A stretch of DNA of 64,000 nucleotides from Halopseudomonas xinjiangensis (GTDB taxonomy: Bacteria > Pseudomonadota > Gammaproteobacteria > Pseudomonadales > Pseudomonadaceae): assembly GCA_011050525.1 (NCBI GenBank), contig DRFO01000023.1, positions 34,532 through 98,531 on the forward strand, read 5' to 3'. The translations under genes and the position numbers were made by a program. Shown in pieces: positions 47,608 through 57,992 of the stretch. The stretch's first letter is position 1, and every line of letters starts with the position of its first letter. Under the pieces are notes generated by a model. That model worked only from the letters and a program-made list of their open reading frames with translations. It was not told the origin of the DNA and searched no databases.

Positions 47608-48300
47608 ATGTCCACGATAGCAGACAATATTGCAAACGTTCGTGAGCGCATCCACCGCGCTGCTGTCTCGGCGCATAGAAATCCCGACCTGGTCACACTT
47701 ATGGCGGTCAGCAAGACGCGTCCGGCCAGTGCCATACGGGATATCTGGGCCTGCGGAGTCCGGGATATCGGCGAGAACTACCTGCAGGAAGCGCTGGACA
47801 AGATCCACGCTCTGGACGATCTGCCGCTCACCTGGCACTTCATTGGTCCCATCCAGTCGAACAAGACCAAAGCCATCGCGGAAAACTTCGCCTGGGTGCA
47901 CAGCGTCGACCGCTTGAAGATAGCCCAGCGGCTGTCGGACCAGCGTCCCGAACATCTGCCCCCCCTGAACATCTGTCTGCAGGTCAACATCAGCCATGAA
48001 GCGAGCAAGTCCGGCGTTCTGCCGGAGGAGCTTGGCGCGCTGGCATTGGCCGTCGCGAAATTGCCGCACCTGAACCTGCGTGGCCTGATGGCCATCCCGG
48101 CACCGGCAGATGATGAAGCCGGTAGACGCGCGCCGCTCCAGGCGCTTCGAGAGGCCATGGCTGCGCTGCCGCTGCCACTGGATAGCCTGTCCATGGGCAT
48201 GAGCGACGATCTCACCGAGGCGGTTCAGGAAGGCTCGACCATAGTGCGCATCGGGACGGCTTTATTCGGCCAGCGTGACTACCCACCATCCAATGCATAG
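47608..48300 (+). CDS. yggS: YggS family pyridoxal phosphate homeostasis protein
   Basis: A 230-residue PLP-binding alanine racemase-like barrel without a second domain. The PLP lysine is in LMAVSKTRP (about 38), and HFIGPIQSNKTK, NICLQVNISHEASKSG and LSMGMSDD are conserved sites for the phosphate and ring. It has no known catalysis, but buffers PLP in the cell. The frame is open from GTG 47593; ATG 47608 gives the usual MSTIADNIANV start. It is next to proC (12 nt gap), a conserved pilT-yggS-proC-yggT arrangement. Confidence 0.94.
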   Translation: MSTIADNIANVRERIHRAAVSAHRNPDLVTLMAVSKTRPASAIRDIWACGVRDIGENYLQEALDKIHALDDLPLTWHFIGPIQSNKTKAIAENFAWVHSVDRLKIAQRLSDQRPEHLPPLNICLQVNISHEASKSGVLPEELGALALAVAKLPHLNLRGLMAIPAPADDEAGRRAPLQALREAMAALPLPLDSLSMGMSDDLTEAVQEGSTIVRIGTALFGQRDYPPSNA

Positions 48301-48312
48301 CAAGGACATACC

Positions 48313-49131
48313 ATGAGTGCTCCGACTATCGGCTTTATCGGCGCTGGCAATATGGCGACCAGCTTGATTGGCGGCATGCTGCAACAGAACATCAAACCCG
48401 GACGCATAATGGCAAGCGATCACAACGCCGAGCAGTGCGAAAAGCTGGGCCGGCAGTTCGGCATCCGCACCAGCGCTGATAACGCCGTGCTAGCGGCCGA
48501 ATGTGATGTGCTGGTACTGGCCGTCAAGCCCCAGGTAATGCAGGCGGTCTGTCGTGCATTGCCGGCGCAGCGCCGGACCGGTCAGGTGATTATCTCCATT
48601 GCCGCCGGCGTAAGCTGCGCCAGCCTCGCGGCATGGCTGGGTGACGACACTGCGCTAGTACGCTGCATGCCCAATACGCCGGCTTTGCGTCGCCAGGGTG
48701 TGAGCGGTTTATACGCCACTCCCGCGGTGAGCGATGTGCAGAAACAATGGACGGAAGATATCGTGAACGCCGTAGGCATCAGCTTGTGGCTGGACGAAGA
48801 ATCGCAGATCGATGCGGTAACCGCCGTCTCCGGAAGCGGGCCGGCCTACTTCTTCTATATGATGGAGGCCATGACAGCGGCCGGGGAACAACTGGGTCTG
48901 CCGCGTGATACTGCCGAGCGCCTGACGCTTTTCACTGCGCTTGGAGCAGCCGACATGGCTGTTCACAGTGACGTGGATGCAGCAGAGCTGCGCCGCAGGG
49001 TAAGCTCGCCTGGCGGGACTACCGAGCAAGCAATCAACAGCTTCGCCCGCGACGATCTGCCAGCCATTGTTGCGCGGGCCATGCAGGCCGCCGCAGCGCG
49101 CGCTGCCGAATTATCCAAAGAACTCGCCTGA
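48313..49131 (+). CDS. proC: pyrroline-5-carboxylate reductase
   Basis: A 272-residue NAD(P)H-dependent reductase for the last step of proline synthesis. An N-terminal Rossmann motif IGFIGAGNMATSLIGG, AVKPQVMQAVC, RCMPNTPALRRQGVSG and the C-terminal dimerisation helices with VSSPGGTTEQAI mark the family. It is cytoplasmic. In line with yggS and yggT, 9 nt before yggT. Confidence 0.96.
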   Translation: MSAPTIGFIGAGNMATSLIGGMLQQNIKPGRIMASDHNAEQCEKLGRQFGIRTSADNAVLAAECDVLVLAVKPQVMQAVCRALPAQRRTGQVIISIAAGVSCASLAAWLGDDTALVRCMPNTPALRRQGVSGLYATPAVSDVQKQWTEDIVNAVGISLWLDEESQIDAVTAVSGSGPAYFFYMMEAMTAAGEQLGLPRDTAERLTLFTALGAADMAVHSDVDAAELRRRVSSPGGTTEQAINSFARDDLPAIVARAMQAAAARAAELSKELA

Positions 49132-49140
49132 GGAAATACA

Positions 49141-49731
49141 ATGAACGGTTTGAACATGGCAGCCATCTATCTGGTCCAGACGCTCGGCAGCCTCTATCTC
49201 CTCATCGTGCTGCTGCGCTTTATTCTGCAACTGGTCAGGGCTGACTTCTACAATCCGCTGTCCCAGTTCATCGTGCGCGCCACGCAGCCGTTACTAACGC
49301 CCTTGCGCAAGGTGATACCAGGTTTCGCTGGAATAGACTTTGCCTCGCTGGTGTTGGCTCTACTGGTACAGCTGATTCTCGTGGCGATCATCATCAAACT
49401 CATGGGATATGCACTACCGGGCGTGCTGCAAATGATCGTATGGTCGCTGATTGGCGTGACCGCTTTGTTTTTGAAGATCTTTTTCTTCGCCCTGATCATC
49501 AGCGTCATCCTTTCGTGGGTAGCGCCTCGCAGCAGCAATCCCGCTGCAATGCTGGTCCATCAACTGTGCGAACCGATACTGGCTCCCATCCGCAAGATAT
49601 TACCTTCGCTGGGCGGCCTGGATCTTTCGCCGATCTTCGCCTTTATCGCCCTGCGTCTATTGGACATGCTGTTGATAGCCAATCTTGCTGCTGCTACCGG
49701 CATGCCTGCGGGGCTGACCCTGGCGCTCTAG
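49141..49731 (+). CDS. YggT family integral membrane protein
   Basis: A 196-residue inner-membrane protein with two YggT repeats, each of two hydrophobic helices (about 8-28 and 62-82; 96-125 and 158-185). Each contains the family's loop, for example NPLSQFIVRATQPLLTPLRKVIPG and LVHQLCEPILAPIRKILPS. The function is unresolved; it is linked to osmotic shock and cell shape in different bacteria. Cotranscribed with proC. Ribosome site AGGAAAT just upstream of the ATG. Confidence 0.92.
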   Translation: MNGLNMAAIYLVQTLGSLYLLIVLLRFILQLVRADFYNPLSQFIVRATQPLLTPLRKVIPGFAGIDFASLVLALLVQLILVAIIIKLMGYALPGVLQMIVWSLIGVTALFLKIFFFALIISVILSWVAPRSSNPAAMLVHQLCEPILAPIRKILPSLGGLDLSPIFAFIALRLLDMLLIANLAAATGMPAGLTLAL

Positions 49732-49875
49732 AGCGACCCTGGGCATCGGTTTGCCGGGCTACATGGTGACAGGCTGAATATTGCGTACACCAGTCACGCT
49801 CTTTAGACTGGCGCCTCGATTGCTGGCCATGCGCGCCCTTGATGACCGCAGCAGCTTACTAAGGAACAGGTTCCC

Positions 49876-51015
49876 ATGCCCACATTCCCAGCTGATTCCG
49901 TCGGCCTGGTGACTCCACAGTACCAGGCCTTCCCAGATCCCTTGCGGCTGGCTTGCGGCAAGTCTCTGGCTCAGTTTGAACTGGTCTATGAAACCTACGG
50001 CACGCTGAATGCAAATCACAGCAATGCCGTGCTGGTCTGCCACGCATTGTCAGGCCATCACCATGCAGCTGGCTACCACAGCGAAGACGACCGCAAGCCC
50101 GGCTGGTGGGACTCCTGTATTGGCCCCGGCAAAGCGATCGATACCAACCGCTTTTTCGTCGTCAGCCTGAATAATCTGGGCGGCTGTCATGGCTCTACCG
50201 GTCCTTGCAGCATCAATCCGGAAACCGGCAAGAGCTACGGTGCCAGCTTCCCGGTGCTGTCGGTGGAGGACTGGGTCAACAGTCAAGCGCAATTGGCCGA
50301 CGTGCTAGACATACAGTGCTGGGCAGCGGTGGTGGGAGGCAGTCTGGGCGGCATGCAAGCCATCCAGTGGGCGCTGAGCTATCCCGAGCGAATACGCCAC
50401 TGCGTGGCGATTGCCACGGCGCCCAAGCTGTCTGCGCAGAACATTGCTTTTAACGAGGTGGCACGGCAGGCGATCATCACCGATCCGGATTTTCATAACG
50501 GCGACTATGCGGCCTTTGGTGTCATCCCCAAGCGCGGCCTGATGCTGGCTCGCATGGTCGGCCATATCACTTACCTGTCGGACGATTCGATGGGTGAGAA
50601 GTTTGGCCGGGAGCTGCGTACTGACCGGCTCAATTACGATTTCACCAGCGTCGAGTTTCAGGTAGAGAGCTATCTGCGCTATCAGGGCCAGGAATTTTCC
50701 GCGCGCTTCGATGCCAATACCTACCTGCTGATGACCAAGGCGCTGGATTATTTCGACCCTGCCGAGACCCAGGGCGGTGACCTGGCAAAAACACTGGAAA
50801 AGGTCACTGCCGACTTCCTGGTTATGTCGTTTACCACCGACTGGCGTTTCTCGCCGGCTCGTTCACGGGAGCTGGTGAATGCCTTGATGGCTGCGCGCAA
50901 GCCAGTAAGTTACCTGGAAATTGAAGCAGCCCAGGGCCATGACGCTTTTCTTTTACCCATCCCGCGTTATGTCGAAGCCCTGCAAGGCTACATGAATCGC
51001 ATAGAGGTCGACTGA
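49876..51015 (+). CDS. metX: homoserine O-acyltransferase (MetX)
   Basis: A 379-residue alpha/beta hydrolase of the homoserine O-acyltransferase family. The nucleophile elbow is [12 protein letters not shown] (Ser about 150), the [18 protein letters not shown] loop is conserved, and the catalytic His is in [10 protein letters not shown] (about 355). In Pseudomonas this MetX uses succinyl-CoA although the fold is that of acetyltransferases. It feeds methionine synthesis through direct sulfhydrylation. AAGGAAC precedes the start at 7-8 nt. Its stop overlaps the metW start (TGATG). Confidence 0.95.
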   Translation: MPTFPADSVGLVTPQYQAFPDPLRLACGKSLAQFELVYETYGTLNANHSNAVLVCHALSGHHHAAGYHSEDDRKPGWWDSCIGPGKAIDTNRFFVVSLNNLGGCHGSTGPCSINPETGKSYGASFPVLSVEDWVNSQAQLADVLDIQCWAAVVGGSLGGMQAIQWALSYPERIRHCVAIATAPKLSAQNIAFNEVARQAIITDPDFHNGDYAAFGVIPKRGLMLARMVGHITYLSDDSMGEKFGRELRTDRLNYDFTSVEFQVESYLRYQGQEFSARFDANTYLLMTKALDYFDPAETQGGDLAKTLEKVTADFLVMSFTTDWRFSPARSRELVNALMAARKPVSYLEIEAAQGHDAFLLPIPRYVEALQGYMNRIEVD

Positions 51016-51611
51016 TGAGCCTGCGCGCCGATTTGCAAATTATCCAGGAATGGATCAAACCGAACAGCCATGTGCTTGATCTGGGTTGTGGTGACGGTGA
51101 GCTGTTGCGTTATCTGCGCGATCACAAGCAGGTGCATGGCTACGGGCTGGAAATTGATCCGGACAAGATAACCAGCTGTGTGCGCAACGGCATCAATGTG
51201 ATAGAGCAGGACCTGGACAAGGAGCTGAACAACTTCGGCGACAAGAGCTTCGATACCGTGGTGATGACCCAATCGCTCCAGGCCATGCATTTTCCCGATC
51301 GGGTGCTGGAGGACATGCTGCGAATCGGCAAGGAAGGCATCCTCACCTTTCCCAACTTCGCCCACTGGCGTTGCCGACTGTACCTCAGCGGCAAGGGCCG
51401 CATGCCGGTATCGGAATTCATGCCCTATACTTGGTACAACACGCCCAACATCCATTTTTGCACGTTCCAGGACTTTGAAGATCTCTGCCGCAGCCGCTCG
51501 ATCCAGATTCTCGACCGGCTAGTAGTGGATCAGACTCACCAGAGCAGTTGGCTCAGTGCGCTATGGCCGAACCTTTTGGGTGAAATTGCGATCTATCGGA
51601 TAACACGTTGA
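51015..51611 (+). CDS. metW: methionine biosynthesis protein MetW
   Basis: A 198-residue class I methyltransferase-fold protein with SAM motif VLDLGCGDGELLRYL (about 21-35). MetW is always found next to metX and is needed for methionine formation, apparently by activating MetX; no methyl acceptor is established. It begins in the metX stop and the following secreted protein gene begins 14 nt after its own stop. Confidence 0.94.
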   Translation: MSLRADLQIIQEWIKPNSHVLDLGCGDGELLRYLRDHKQVHGYGLEIDPDKITSCVRNGINVIEQDLDKELNNFGDKSFDTVVMTQSLQAMHFPDRVLEDMLRIGKEGILTFPNFAHWRCRLYLSGKGRMPVSEFMPYTWYNTPNIHFCTFQDFEDLCRSRSIQILDRLVVDQTHQSSWLSALWPNLLGEIAIYRITR

Positions 51612-51625
51612 TAAAGAGGCTACCC

Positions 51626-52069
51626 ATGCTACGGACACTACTTTGCGCCATTTTGCTTGCCACCAGCCCCCTTACCCTGGCCCAGGCCGTTGCCGAACCC
51701 CAACGCTTCGGCGATTTACTGGTTTACCGCACGCTGTTCAACAGCAGCTTTCTGCTTCCGGAAGTCGCCGCCAATACCGGACTGGAGCGGGGCCCCAATA
51801 TCGGCGTGCTGAATATTCTGGTCAAACGTGACACGCCCGATGGCCCGGTGCCGGTAGATGCCCTCATCGGAGGCAGCGTCAAAAACATATTCGAACAGGT
51901 TCAACCGTTGAACTTCATACGCATCGAGGAGGGGGAAGCGGTCTATTTCGTCGCCAACTACACCTCGACCCAGCGCGAGGTATTGCGCTTCGTTGTGACG
52001 GTGCAAGCTGAAGAAGGTGCGCCCGTGCATACCCTGAATTTCCAGCAAGAATTCCATCCCGATGAGTGA
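51626..52069 (+). CDS. DUF4426 domain-containing secreted protein
   Basis: A 147-residue exported protein. Signal peptide [21 protein letters not shown] (cut near 19-21), then a beta-rich domain ([26 protein letters not shown] and [14 protein letters not shown]). The family is conserved between metW and rdgB in pseudomonads and vibrios without a known function. GAGG at 51615-51618 sits 7 nt before ATG 51626; the frame's earlier TTG overlaps the metW stop but has no ribosome site. It overlaps rdgB by 8 nt. Confidence 0.87.
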   Translation: MLRTLLCAILLATSPLTLAQAVAEPQRFGDLLVYRTLFNSSFLLPEVAANTGLERGPNIGVLNILVKRDTPDGPVPVDALIGGSVKNIFEQVQPLNFIRIEEGEAVYFVANYTSTQREVLRFVVTVQAEEGAPVHTLNFQQEFHPDE

Positions 52070-52670
52070 ACACGCATTACCGTTCCGCCAGTTGGTCCTG
52101 GCTAGTGGAAACCAGGGCAAGCTGGCCGAATTGCAGGCCATGCTGGGGGAGCATGTAGAAGTGCTGCCGCAGAGCCGCTTTGTCGCCGAGGAAGCCGAAG
52201 AGGTGGGCCTGAGTTTCGTGGAAAACGCCATTCTCAAGGCGCGCCATGCGTCACGGGCTTCGGGTCTGCCAGCCTTGGCTGATGATTCCGGCCTGGCCGT
52301 GGACGCGCTGGCCGGTGCGCCTGGTATCTATTCCGCCCGCTATGCGGGCGACGGTGGTGACAACGCCAATAATGCCAAGCTGCTCGAAGCGCTCAGAGAC
52401 CTGCCCAGCGAAGAGCGTAGCGCGCGCTTTATTTGCGTGCTGGTACTAATGCAGCACGCCGATGACCCCACCCCGATCATCTGCGAAGGCGTGTGGCATG
52501 GCTGCATCCTCGCGGAACCAAGCGGCAGTAACGGCTTTGGCTACGACCCGCTGTTCTGGGTCCCGGAAACCAAATGCGCTAGTGCGGAATTATCCGCGGC
52601 CGAAAAGAACCGACTGAGCCATCGCGGCCGAGCGATGACTCAACTGCGCCAGCGCCTGGGTATTGCTTGA
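52062..52670 (+). CDS. rdgB: XTP/dITP diphosphatase
   Basis: A 202-residue house-cleaning nucleotide pyrophosphatase of the Ham1/RdgB family that removes dITP and XTP before they enter DNA. Conserved sites: [13 protein letters not shown] (N-terminal phosphate loop), [30 protein letters not shown] (metal acidic residues), and GFGYDPLFW. It is cytoplasmic. Starts inside the DUF4426 gene and its TGA overlaps the hemW start codon. Confidence 0.95.
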   Translation: MSEHALPFRQLVLASGNQGKLAELQAMLGEHVEVLPQSRFVAEEAEEVGLSFVENAILKARHASRASGLPALADDSGLAVDALAGAPGIYSARYAGDGGDNANNAKLLEALRDLPSEERSARFICVLVLMQHADDPTPIICEGVWHGCILAEPSGSNGFGYDPLFWVPETKCASAELSAAEKNRLSHRGRAMTQLRQRLGIA

Positions 52671-53839
52671 GTCTTATCGCTACTACCGCCCCCGCCACGT
52701 TCCTGACCACGCTACCCCCGCTAGCCGTCTACGTACATATACCGTGGTGCGTGCGCAAATGTCCTTACTGCGATTTCAACTCGCATACCAGCGATAGCGG
52801 ATTGCCTGAAGAGGACTATATAGATGCGCTGATCGCCGATCTTGATCAGGATATGGCCGGCGTCCAGCAACGCGAAGTGGCCTCCATCTTCTTTGGCGGA
52901 GGCACGCCAAGTCTGTTTTCTGCACGCAGCCTGGGGCGTTTGCTCGACGCCATGGAGCAGCGTCTACGGTTTGCCGCTGATGCCGAGATAACCCTGGAAG
53001 CCAACCCGGGAACCTTTGAACAGGAAAAATTTGCTGAATACCGTCGCGCCGGGATCAATCGGCTCTCCATCGGTATCCAGAGCTTTAATCCTGCCCACCT
53101 CAAGGCGCTGGGACGAATTCATGGCGACCGCGAAGCATTAGGCGCTGTCGACATGGCCCGGCGGGCAGGCTTCGACAATCTCAATCTGGACCTGATGCAT
53201 GGGCTGCCCGGCCAGACCCTGGAACAGGCCTTGGCCGATATCAATCAGGGAATCGAACTGGGTCCTGAACACCTGTCCTGGTATCAGCTGACCCTGGAAC
53301 CCAACACCGTCTTCTATTCCAGGCCGCCCAAGCTCCCTGAGGATGAAATTCTTTGGGACATCCAGGAAGCCGGTCAGGCGAGACTGGCTGAAGCTGCCTA
53401 TGTTCAATATGAAGTCTCCGCTTACGCACGGGCTGGCCGTCAGGCGCGGCATAACCTCAATTACTGGCAGTACGGTGATTTTCTCGGTATCGGTGCCGGC
53501 GCCCACGGAAAAATCACCCATCCGAATGGCCAGATCGAGCGCTACTGGAAAACACGGTTACCGAAGGATTATCTGGACCCAGCGAAGCCTTATTGCTCTG
53601 GCCGGAAGACGCTGGGGGCACAAGACTTGCCCTTCGATTTTCTAATGAACGGGCTGCGCCTGGTCGACGGCGTACCCACTGCGCTCTACGAAAGTCGCAC
53701 GGGTCGCTCCGTGAACGAGATCGCCGCGCTCCTGCAGCAGGCTACTCACAGGGGCCTATTGGAATCCTGGCAAACCCAGCTGCGCCCTACTGAGCGAGGG
53801 CGCCTGTTTCTCAATGACCTGCTGGAAATATTTCTCTAG
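52667..53839 (+). CDS. hemW: heme chaperone HemW (radical SAM)
   Basis: A 390-residue radical SAM protein. The 4Fe-4S motif is CVRKCPYC (about residues 26-33), followed by the glycine-rich [13 protein letters not shown] and [16 protein letters not shown] blocks and a C-terminal HemN-like winged-helix part. It lacks the extra N-terminal part of true HemN and is the HemW type, thought to deliver heme rather than oxidise coproporphyrinogen. The only start is a TTG at 52667 overlapping the rdgB stop, so the true start is a little uncertain. Convergent with the GST gene 12 nt away. Confidence 0.93.
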   Translation: MSLIATTAPATFLTTLPPLAVYVHIPWCVRKCPYCDFNSHTSDSGLPEEDYIDALIADLDQDMAGVQQREVASIFFGGGTPSLFSARSLGRLLDAMEQRLRFAADAEITLEANPGTFEQEKFAEYRRAGINRLSIGIQSFNPAHLKALGRIHGDREALGAVDMARRAGFDNLNLDLMHGLPGQTLEQALADINQGIELGPEHLSWYQLTLEPNTVFYSRPPKLPEDEILWDIQEAGQARLAEAAYVQYEVSAYARAGRQARHNLNYWQYGDFLGIGAGAHGKITHPNGQIERYWKTRLPKDYLDPAKPYCSGRKTLGAQDLPFDFLMNGLRLVDGVPTALYESRTGRSVNEIAALLQQATHRGLLESWQTQLRPTERGRLFLNDLLEIFL

Positions 53840-53851
53840 CCGAGCATGTGG

Positions 53852-54511
53852 CTATTTTCCAGCCTTGGCAGCGGCAACGAACGCCGCCATCTCCGCCTTC
53901 TTGTCGGCGTCGATCTTCTGCACGTGGGGGTTCCTGCTCAGCAGGTCCAGCAGTTGCTGCGCCTCGGGGAAATCGCCCAGCAGATCCACGGCGAACAGTT
54001 TTTTGGCGACGATCGAAGCCAGGTCGATGCTGTAGAGAAACATCAGATCCGCGATGGTCATCTGGTCGCCAGCGACATAGGGCGAGAATTTGCCGTGACG
54101 CTTCAATGCCGCCACACCGGCCAGGAGCTCAGCCTTGGCTTTGTCCTTGATGGCCTGGTCTACCTTGCCGCCGAAAAACACCTCGGCATAGCAGGAGCGC
54201 GCCGGCAATTCGATATATAGCTCGATTTCCTTGGTCAGCGCACGCACTTCGGCCCGCTTGAATGGGTCGCTGGGAAGCAGCGGCTTGCCGCCCTGGGTTT
54301 CTTCAAGATATTCGAGAATGACGTTGGTTTCGCTGAAGCAGCCATGTTCCGTTTCGAGACAAGGCACCTTGCCGCGGGGACTGATGGCCAGAAAGGATTC
54401 ATCCTGGCTGGGATGCACCGTGTTGATCTTGAAATCCAGGCCTTTCTCGAGCAGGGCCAGCTTGACCATATTGAAATAGTTGCTGACGTTGAAACCGTGA
54501 AGGGTAAGCAT
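53852..54511 (-). CDS. glutathione S-transferase family protein
   Basis: A 219-residue GST-fold protein: thioredoxin-like N-terminal domain (1-80, LHGFNVSNYFNMVKLALLEKG, the cis-Pro loop GKVPCLETEHG and SETNVILEYLEE that binds the glutathione gamma-glutamyl group), then a helical domain (about 90-215). The catalytic residue is likely the Ser or Asn near the start of helix 1 (NVSNYFN). The substrate is unknown. Single gene facing away from the TIGR02647 gene. Confidence 0.88.
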   Translation of the reverse strand: MLTLHGFNVSNYFNMVKLALLEKGLDFKINTVHPSQDESFLAISPRGKVPCLETEHGCFSETNVILEYLEETQGGKPLLPSDPFKRAEVRALTKEIELYIELPARSCYAEVFFGGKVDQAIKDKAKAELLAGVAALKRHGKFSPYVAGDQMTIADLMFLYSIDLASIVAKKLFAVDLLGDFPEAQQLLDLLSRNPHVQKIDADKKAEMAAFVAAAKAGK

Positions 54512-54693
54512 GGTACATCTCCATTTTTGTAGTGGTGGCTGCCACTCCCTTGTATCGTTCTACAGACCAAAGGTCCATAGACATAAGAACAGTGAATAAG
54601 CACGCTGGAGCAACACGATTGAGCACCACCTGAGCCGATTTTGCAGCTAGACTGCCATTACCAAGCGGCTCATAACCCAAAAAGGTATTGCCA

Positions 54694-54930
54694 ATGCTGA
54701 CTCCCGAAGAAATTGCCGAAATCAACCTGCTCGCCCAGTTCAATCTCGCCAACAACCTGGAAGGCCTGAAAATCCACGCGCACGAAGCCTCAGGGGATAC
54801 CGTAGCTGCTGCGGGCCGTCTGCACCAGAAAGGGTTGATCACGCAGCGTGACGGAGGCTATCTCACCAGCCTCGGTCATGACGCCTCCGGACACAGCCAG
54901 AGCCTGTTGACCATCCTGCGTTCTGACTGA
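54694..54930 (+). CDS. TIGR02647 family protein
   Basis: A 78-residue soluble protein starting MLTPEEIAEINLLAQFNL, the hallmark of a small family conserved in Pseudomonas and Vibrio-like bacteria and of unknown function; it has a predicted winged helix-like shape (helices then GLITQRDGGYLTSLG beta hairpin). The ribosome site AAAGG lies 8 nt before the ATG; a TTG two codons earlier is not preferred. It is 10 nt before cyaA and probably cotranscribed. Confidence 0.87.
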   Translation: MLTPEEIAEINLLAQFNLANNLEGLKIHAHEASGDTVAAAGRLHQKGLITQRDGGYLTSLGHDASGHSQSLLTILRSD

Positions 54931-54940
54931 GCAGCAATAA

Positions 54941-57799
54941 ATGGAACTACAGGGGGGAATACGTGGGGAAATACGCCCGCAGATTACCGAGGGAATTGAT
55001 CGCAAGGCTCTGAGCACCCTGCACAAACGGTTCATGGGGGTCAATCAGAGCCGGCTGCAGCGAGTATGTCAGGCATTGCCGCCGCGCCAGTACAACGTAC
55101 TGCGCCTGATACCCCTGTTGTTCGACGTCAATCATCCGCTCCTTCCCGGTTACGTTTCCCGTCAGACTCCCCATGGCCTGAGCCATTACACACCAGAATC
55201 GGAGGTGTTGCTCAGCGCACAGACGCTTACCCGCAGCTTCACCTATCGCCGCCATCCGGCCGGTTTTACCGCGCAGATTGAGGCGCTGTATCTGATGGGC
55301 AGCGGCGGCACCATAGCCCAGTCGGATCAGAGCGATCTGGACATCTGGGTCTGCCATGCCCCTGATCTGTCGACCCCTGCGGTAGCCGAGCTTGCCAGCA
55401 AGTGCCAGCTGATTACCGACTGGGCAGCGACCCAGGGCTGCGAAGCCCACTTTCACCTGGTCAATCCCGCCAGCTTCAGCCGCGGAGACCGCAGCAATGC
55501 GCTGAGCACCGAGGATTGCGGCAGTACCCAGCATTATCTGCTTCTCGATGAGTTCTACCGCACCGCCATTCTACTCGGAGGCCGTTACCCGCTTTGGTGG
55601 CTGGTGCCGGACTACGAGGAAAGCCGCTATCCAACATTTACCGCGCAGCTGATAGACAAACGCTTCATTCGCCAGCAGGAAAGCCTGGATCTGGGTCACC
55701 TGGCGCATATTCCGGCGGGCGAGTACGTTGGAGCCGGGCTGTGGCAGCTGTTCAAGGGCATCGACTCACCCTACAAGTCGGTTCTCAAGCTTCTGCTGAC
55801 TGAGGTCTACGCCAGCGAACATCCGAATGTGCAGTGCCTGAGCCTGGACTTCAAGCGGGCCGTTTATGCCAGCCGGCTGGATGTGGACGAACTGGACCCG
55901 TATGTCATGCTTTACCGCCGCCTGGAAAATTATCTGTCTGAGCGTGGCGAAACCGAGCGCCTGGAACTGGTGCGCAGGTGCTTGTACATCAAAGCTGACG
56001 TTCACCTGAGCCGACGCACCGGAAGCTTCGGCTGGAAACGCAGCCTGATGGAAAAGTTGGTCAGAGAATGGCAATGGAGCCCGCGGCAGCTACAGCAGAT
56101 GGACGCCCGACAGCAATGGCGAGTCAAGGAGGTAGCCCAGGAGCGACGGCAACTGGTCAACGAGCTGACCCATAGCTATCGCTTCCTGTCCCGGTTTGGC
56201 CGTAGTCAGGGTGCAATCAACCAGGTCAATAGCCGCGATCTGTCCTTGCTTGGGCGCAGGCTTTATGCCGCGTTTGAACGCAAGGCCGGCAAGGTGGAAG
56301 TAGTGAATCCCGGCATTTCTCCGGACCTGAGCGAACCGCTGCTGACCCTGGCGCAGCGGACCTCAGGGCAGGACTCACAACCGACCTGGAATCTGTACGC
56401 CGGAACCCTTGCGCAGAATGAAGTCGGCGACCACTCGCCAATGAAACGCACACCGCACTTGACTGAATTACTGGCCTGGGCGCATCGAAACGGGCTGGTT
56501 GACGGCGCCACTCGCTTCGCAGTGCATCCGGGCAACACCGATCTGACCGAACATGAGCTGAACAGCCTGACCAGCAGCCTTCAGCAGCAGTTCCCATTGC
56601 CGTTACCTGCACTCACGGAGGCAGCCTTATCGCGTGCCAGCGAGCCCTGCCAGGTATTGCTTCTGGTAAACGTGGGCCTGGACCCGCTACCCGGCTCCAG
56701 CCAGAAAAACCTGCATCTGATCAGCAGCCATACCGATGCCCTGGGCTATTCAGGCCTGCGCGATAATCTGATACTGAGCATTGATCAGATCACGCTCAAC
56801 AGCTGGAATGAGCTGCTGGTCAGTCGGTACGAGGGAGAGCAGGCCTGCATGCAGGCTCTTAGCGAGTTCCTCAACAAGGGCACGGAAAATCAAAGACTGC
56901 CCGACCTGCAGGTCAGATGTTTCTGCCGCAACCGCTCCACAGCCATTGCCGAACGGGTAGAAACTCTCTTTCACACCGCCGCAGAACAGCTTCTGCCACG
57001 CGCGCCTGCGCGCTTTCTGATTCAGGTGCAGAACAGTTTCAGACTGCTAGAGCGCCGGGCGGACCAGATAGACATCATCGAACTGTCGGGCCAGGACAAG
57101 CTGATAAAGCACCTCGGCAACCGTTGCCCGGATTATAGCCCGTTGCGGCTGGACTCCTATGCACTGCAAGGCCATGATCTGGCCAGGATTCTGCAGCATG
57201 GCCGTCCCGGCTGCATTCAGATTTTCTATCGCCTGCTGGCCAATTTCGAGGCAGAGATCAGCCTTCTGGATGAACGCGGTGCCCTGTGGCGTAGCCGCCA
57301 GAACTATCGCGATGAAAACACCCTACTGGTGCCCCTGCTGCGTTTCCTGCATAGCATTCGGGTTCGCAAGCAGTCGACCATGAGCCTGGAGCATAGTATT
57401 TCTCAGAGTGAAATACTGATCTATCACATCCAACCAGCACTTGAGGGGAACCCGTTGCGGCTGGAGCAGATAGCGATGCCTAATGAAGGTATCGAAACGG
57501 AATTTTTTCCGGTCCAGGCGATAGCGGAGCCCGCCGGAAGCCAGAAGCTCAAGGTAACGATATTCTGTGACCATCGGGAGTTTTCGCAACTGGAATATGG
57601 CGAGGAGCTTTTCGCCGTGGTCGCGGCCCATATTCTGAGTCGGCGCCGCAGCCTGGATATTTACCCTTGCTACATCACCGACCTGGACCTGTCAGCAGTG
57701 GATCCGACCGGTTCCATGCAAACCGTGCAGTATTTGCGTTATCGACAACAACTGGAGGACGCGCTCAACGCAGAAGTCGATGCGCAACGTAGCGGCTAG
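54941..57799 (+). CDS. cyaA: class I adenylate cyclase
   Basis: A 952-residue class I (enterobacterial-type) adenylate cyclase, cytoplasmic, making cAMP from ATP. The N-terminal catalytic half (to about 500) has the nucleotidyltransferase-like motif GSGGTIAQSDQSDLDIWVCH (about 124-143) with the metal-binding Asp pair; the C-terminal half (about 540-950) is a regulatory region. In Pseudomonas cAMP works through Vfr on virulence and twitching genes, with class III CyaB as the main cyclase. The ribosome site is weak at the chosen ATG. It abuts the convergent DUF1289 gene with no spacer. Confidence 0.94.
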   Translation: MELQGGIRGEIRPQITEGIDRKALSTLHKRFMGVNQSRLQRVCQALPPRQYNVLRLIPLLFDVNHPLLPGYVSRQTPHGLSHYTPESEVLLSAQTLTRSFTYRRHPAGFTAQIEALYLMGSGGTIAQSDQSDLDIWVCHAPDLSTPAVAELASKCQLITDWAATQGCEAHFHLVNPASFSRGDRSNALSTEDCGSTQHYLLLDEFYRTAILLGGRYPLWWLVPDYEESRYPTFTAQLIDKRFIRQQESLDLGHLAHIPAGEYVGAGLWQLFKGIDSPYKSVLKLLLTEVYASEHPNVQCLSLDFKRAVYASRLDVDELDPYVMLYRRLENYLSERGETERLELVRRCLYIKADVHLSRRTGSFGWKRSLMEKLVREWQWSPRQLQQMDARQQWRVKEVAQERRQLVNELTHSYRFLSRFGRSQGAINQVNSRDLSLLGRRLYAAFERKAGKVEVVNPGISPDLSEPLLTLAQRTSGQDSQPTWNLYAGTLAQNEVGDHSPMKRTPHLTELLAWAHRNGLVDGATRFAVHPGNTDLTEHELNSLTSSLQQQFPLPLPALTEAALSRASEPCQVLLLVNVGLDPLPGSSQKNLHLISSHTDALGYSGLRDNLILSIDQITLNSWNELLVSRYEGEQACMQALSEFLNKGTENQRLPDLQVRCFCRNRSTAIAERVETLFHTAAEQLLPRAPARFLIQVQNSFRLLERRADQIDIIELSGQDKLIKHLGNRCPDYSPLRLDSYALQGHDLARILQHGRPGCIQIFYRLLANFEAEISLLDERGALWRSRQNYRDENTLLVPLLRFLHSIRVRKQSTMSLEHSISQSEILIYHIQPALEGNPLRLEQIAMPNEGIETEFFPVQAIAEPAGSQKLKVTIFCDHREFSQLEYGEELFAVVAAHILSRRRSLDIYPCYITDLDLSAVDPTGSMQTVQYLRYRQQLEDALNAEVDAQRSG

Positions 57800-57991
57800 T
57801 CAGGCCAGATTTCCAGCGTCTCGCTGGGCCCTGCGTTCAGCTGCAGCCAGAATGATTTCAAGCTGACGCGTGTTGCTGGCGGCAGCCCACTCGAGAATTT
57901 CCGGCATCAGGCGCCCACAACCCAGGCACTGATCGCCGTCCAGGCAGCACTGGCGTACACAGGGGGATGGCTGATTGCCGCGGGTTTGCAT
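57800..57991 (-). CDS. DUF1289 family small protein
   Basis: A 63-residue protein with the DUF1289 cysteine pattern: CVRQCCLDGDQCLGCGRLMPEI, where the cysteines near residues 11, 15, 16, 22 and 25 probably bind a metal or Fe-S cluster. The function is unknown. The frame is open to 58183, but upstream it lies in cyaY and the ATG at 57991 gives the normal family length. It lies 1 nt after cyaY on the same strand and ends 0 nt from cyaA. Confidence 0.87.
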   Translation of the reverse strand: MQTRGNQPSPCVRQCCLDGDQCLGCGRLMPEILEWAAASNTRQLEIILAAAERRAQRDAGNLA

Positions 57992-57992
57992 G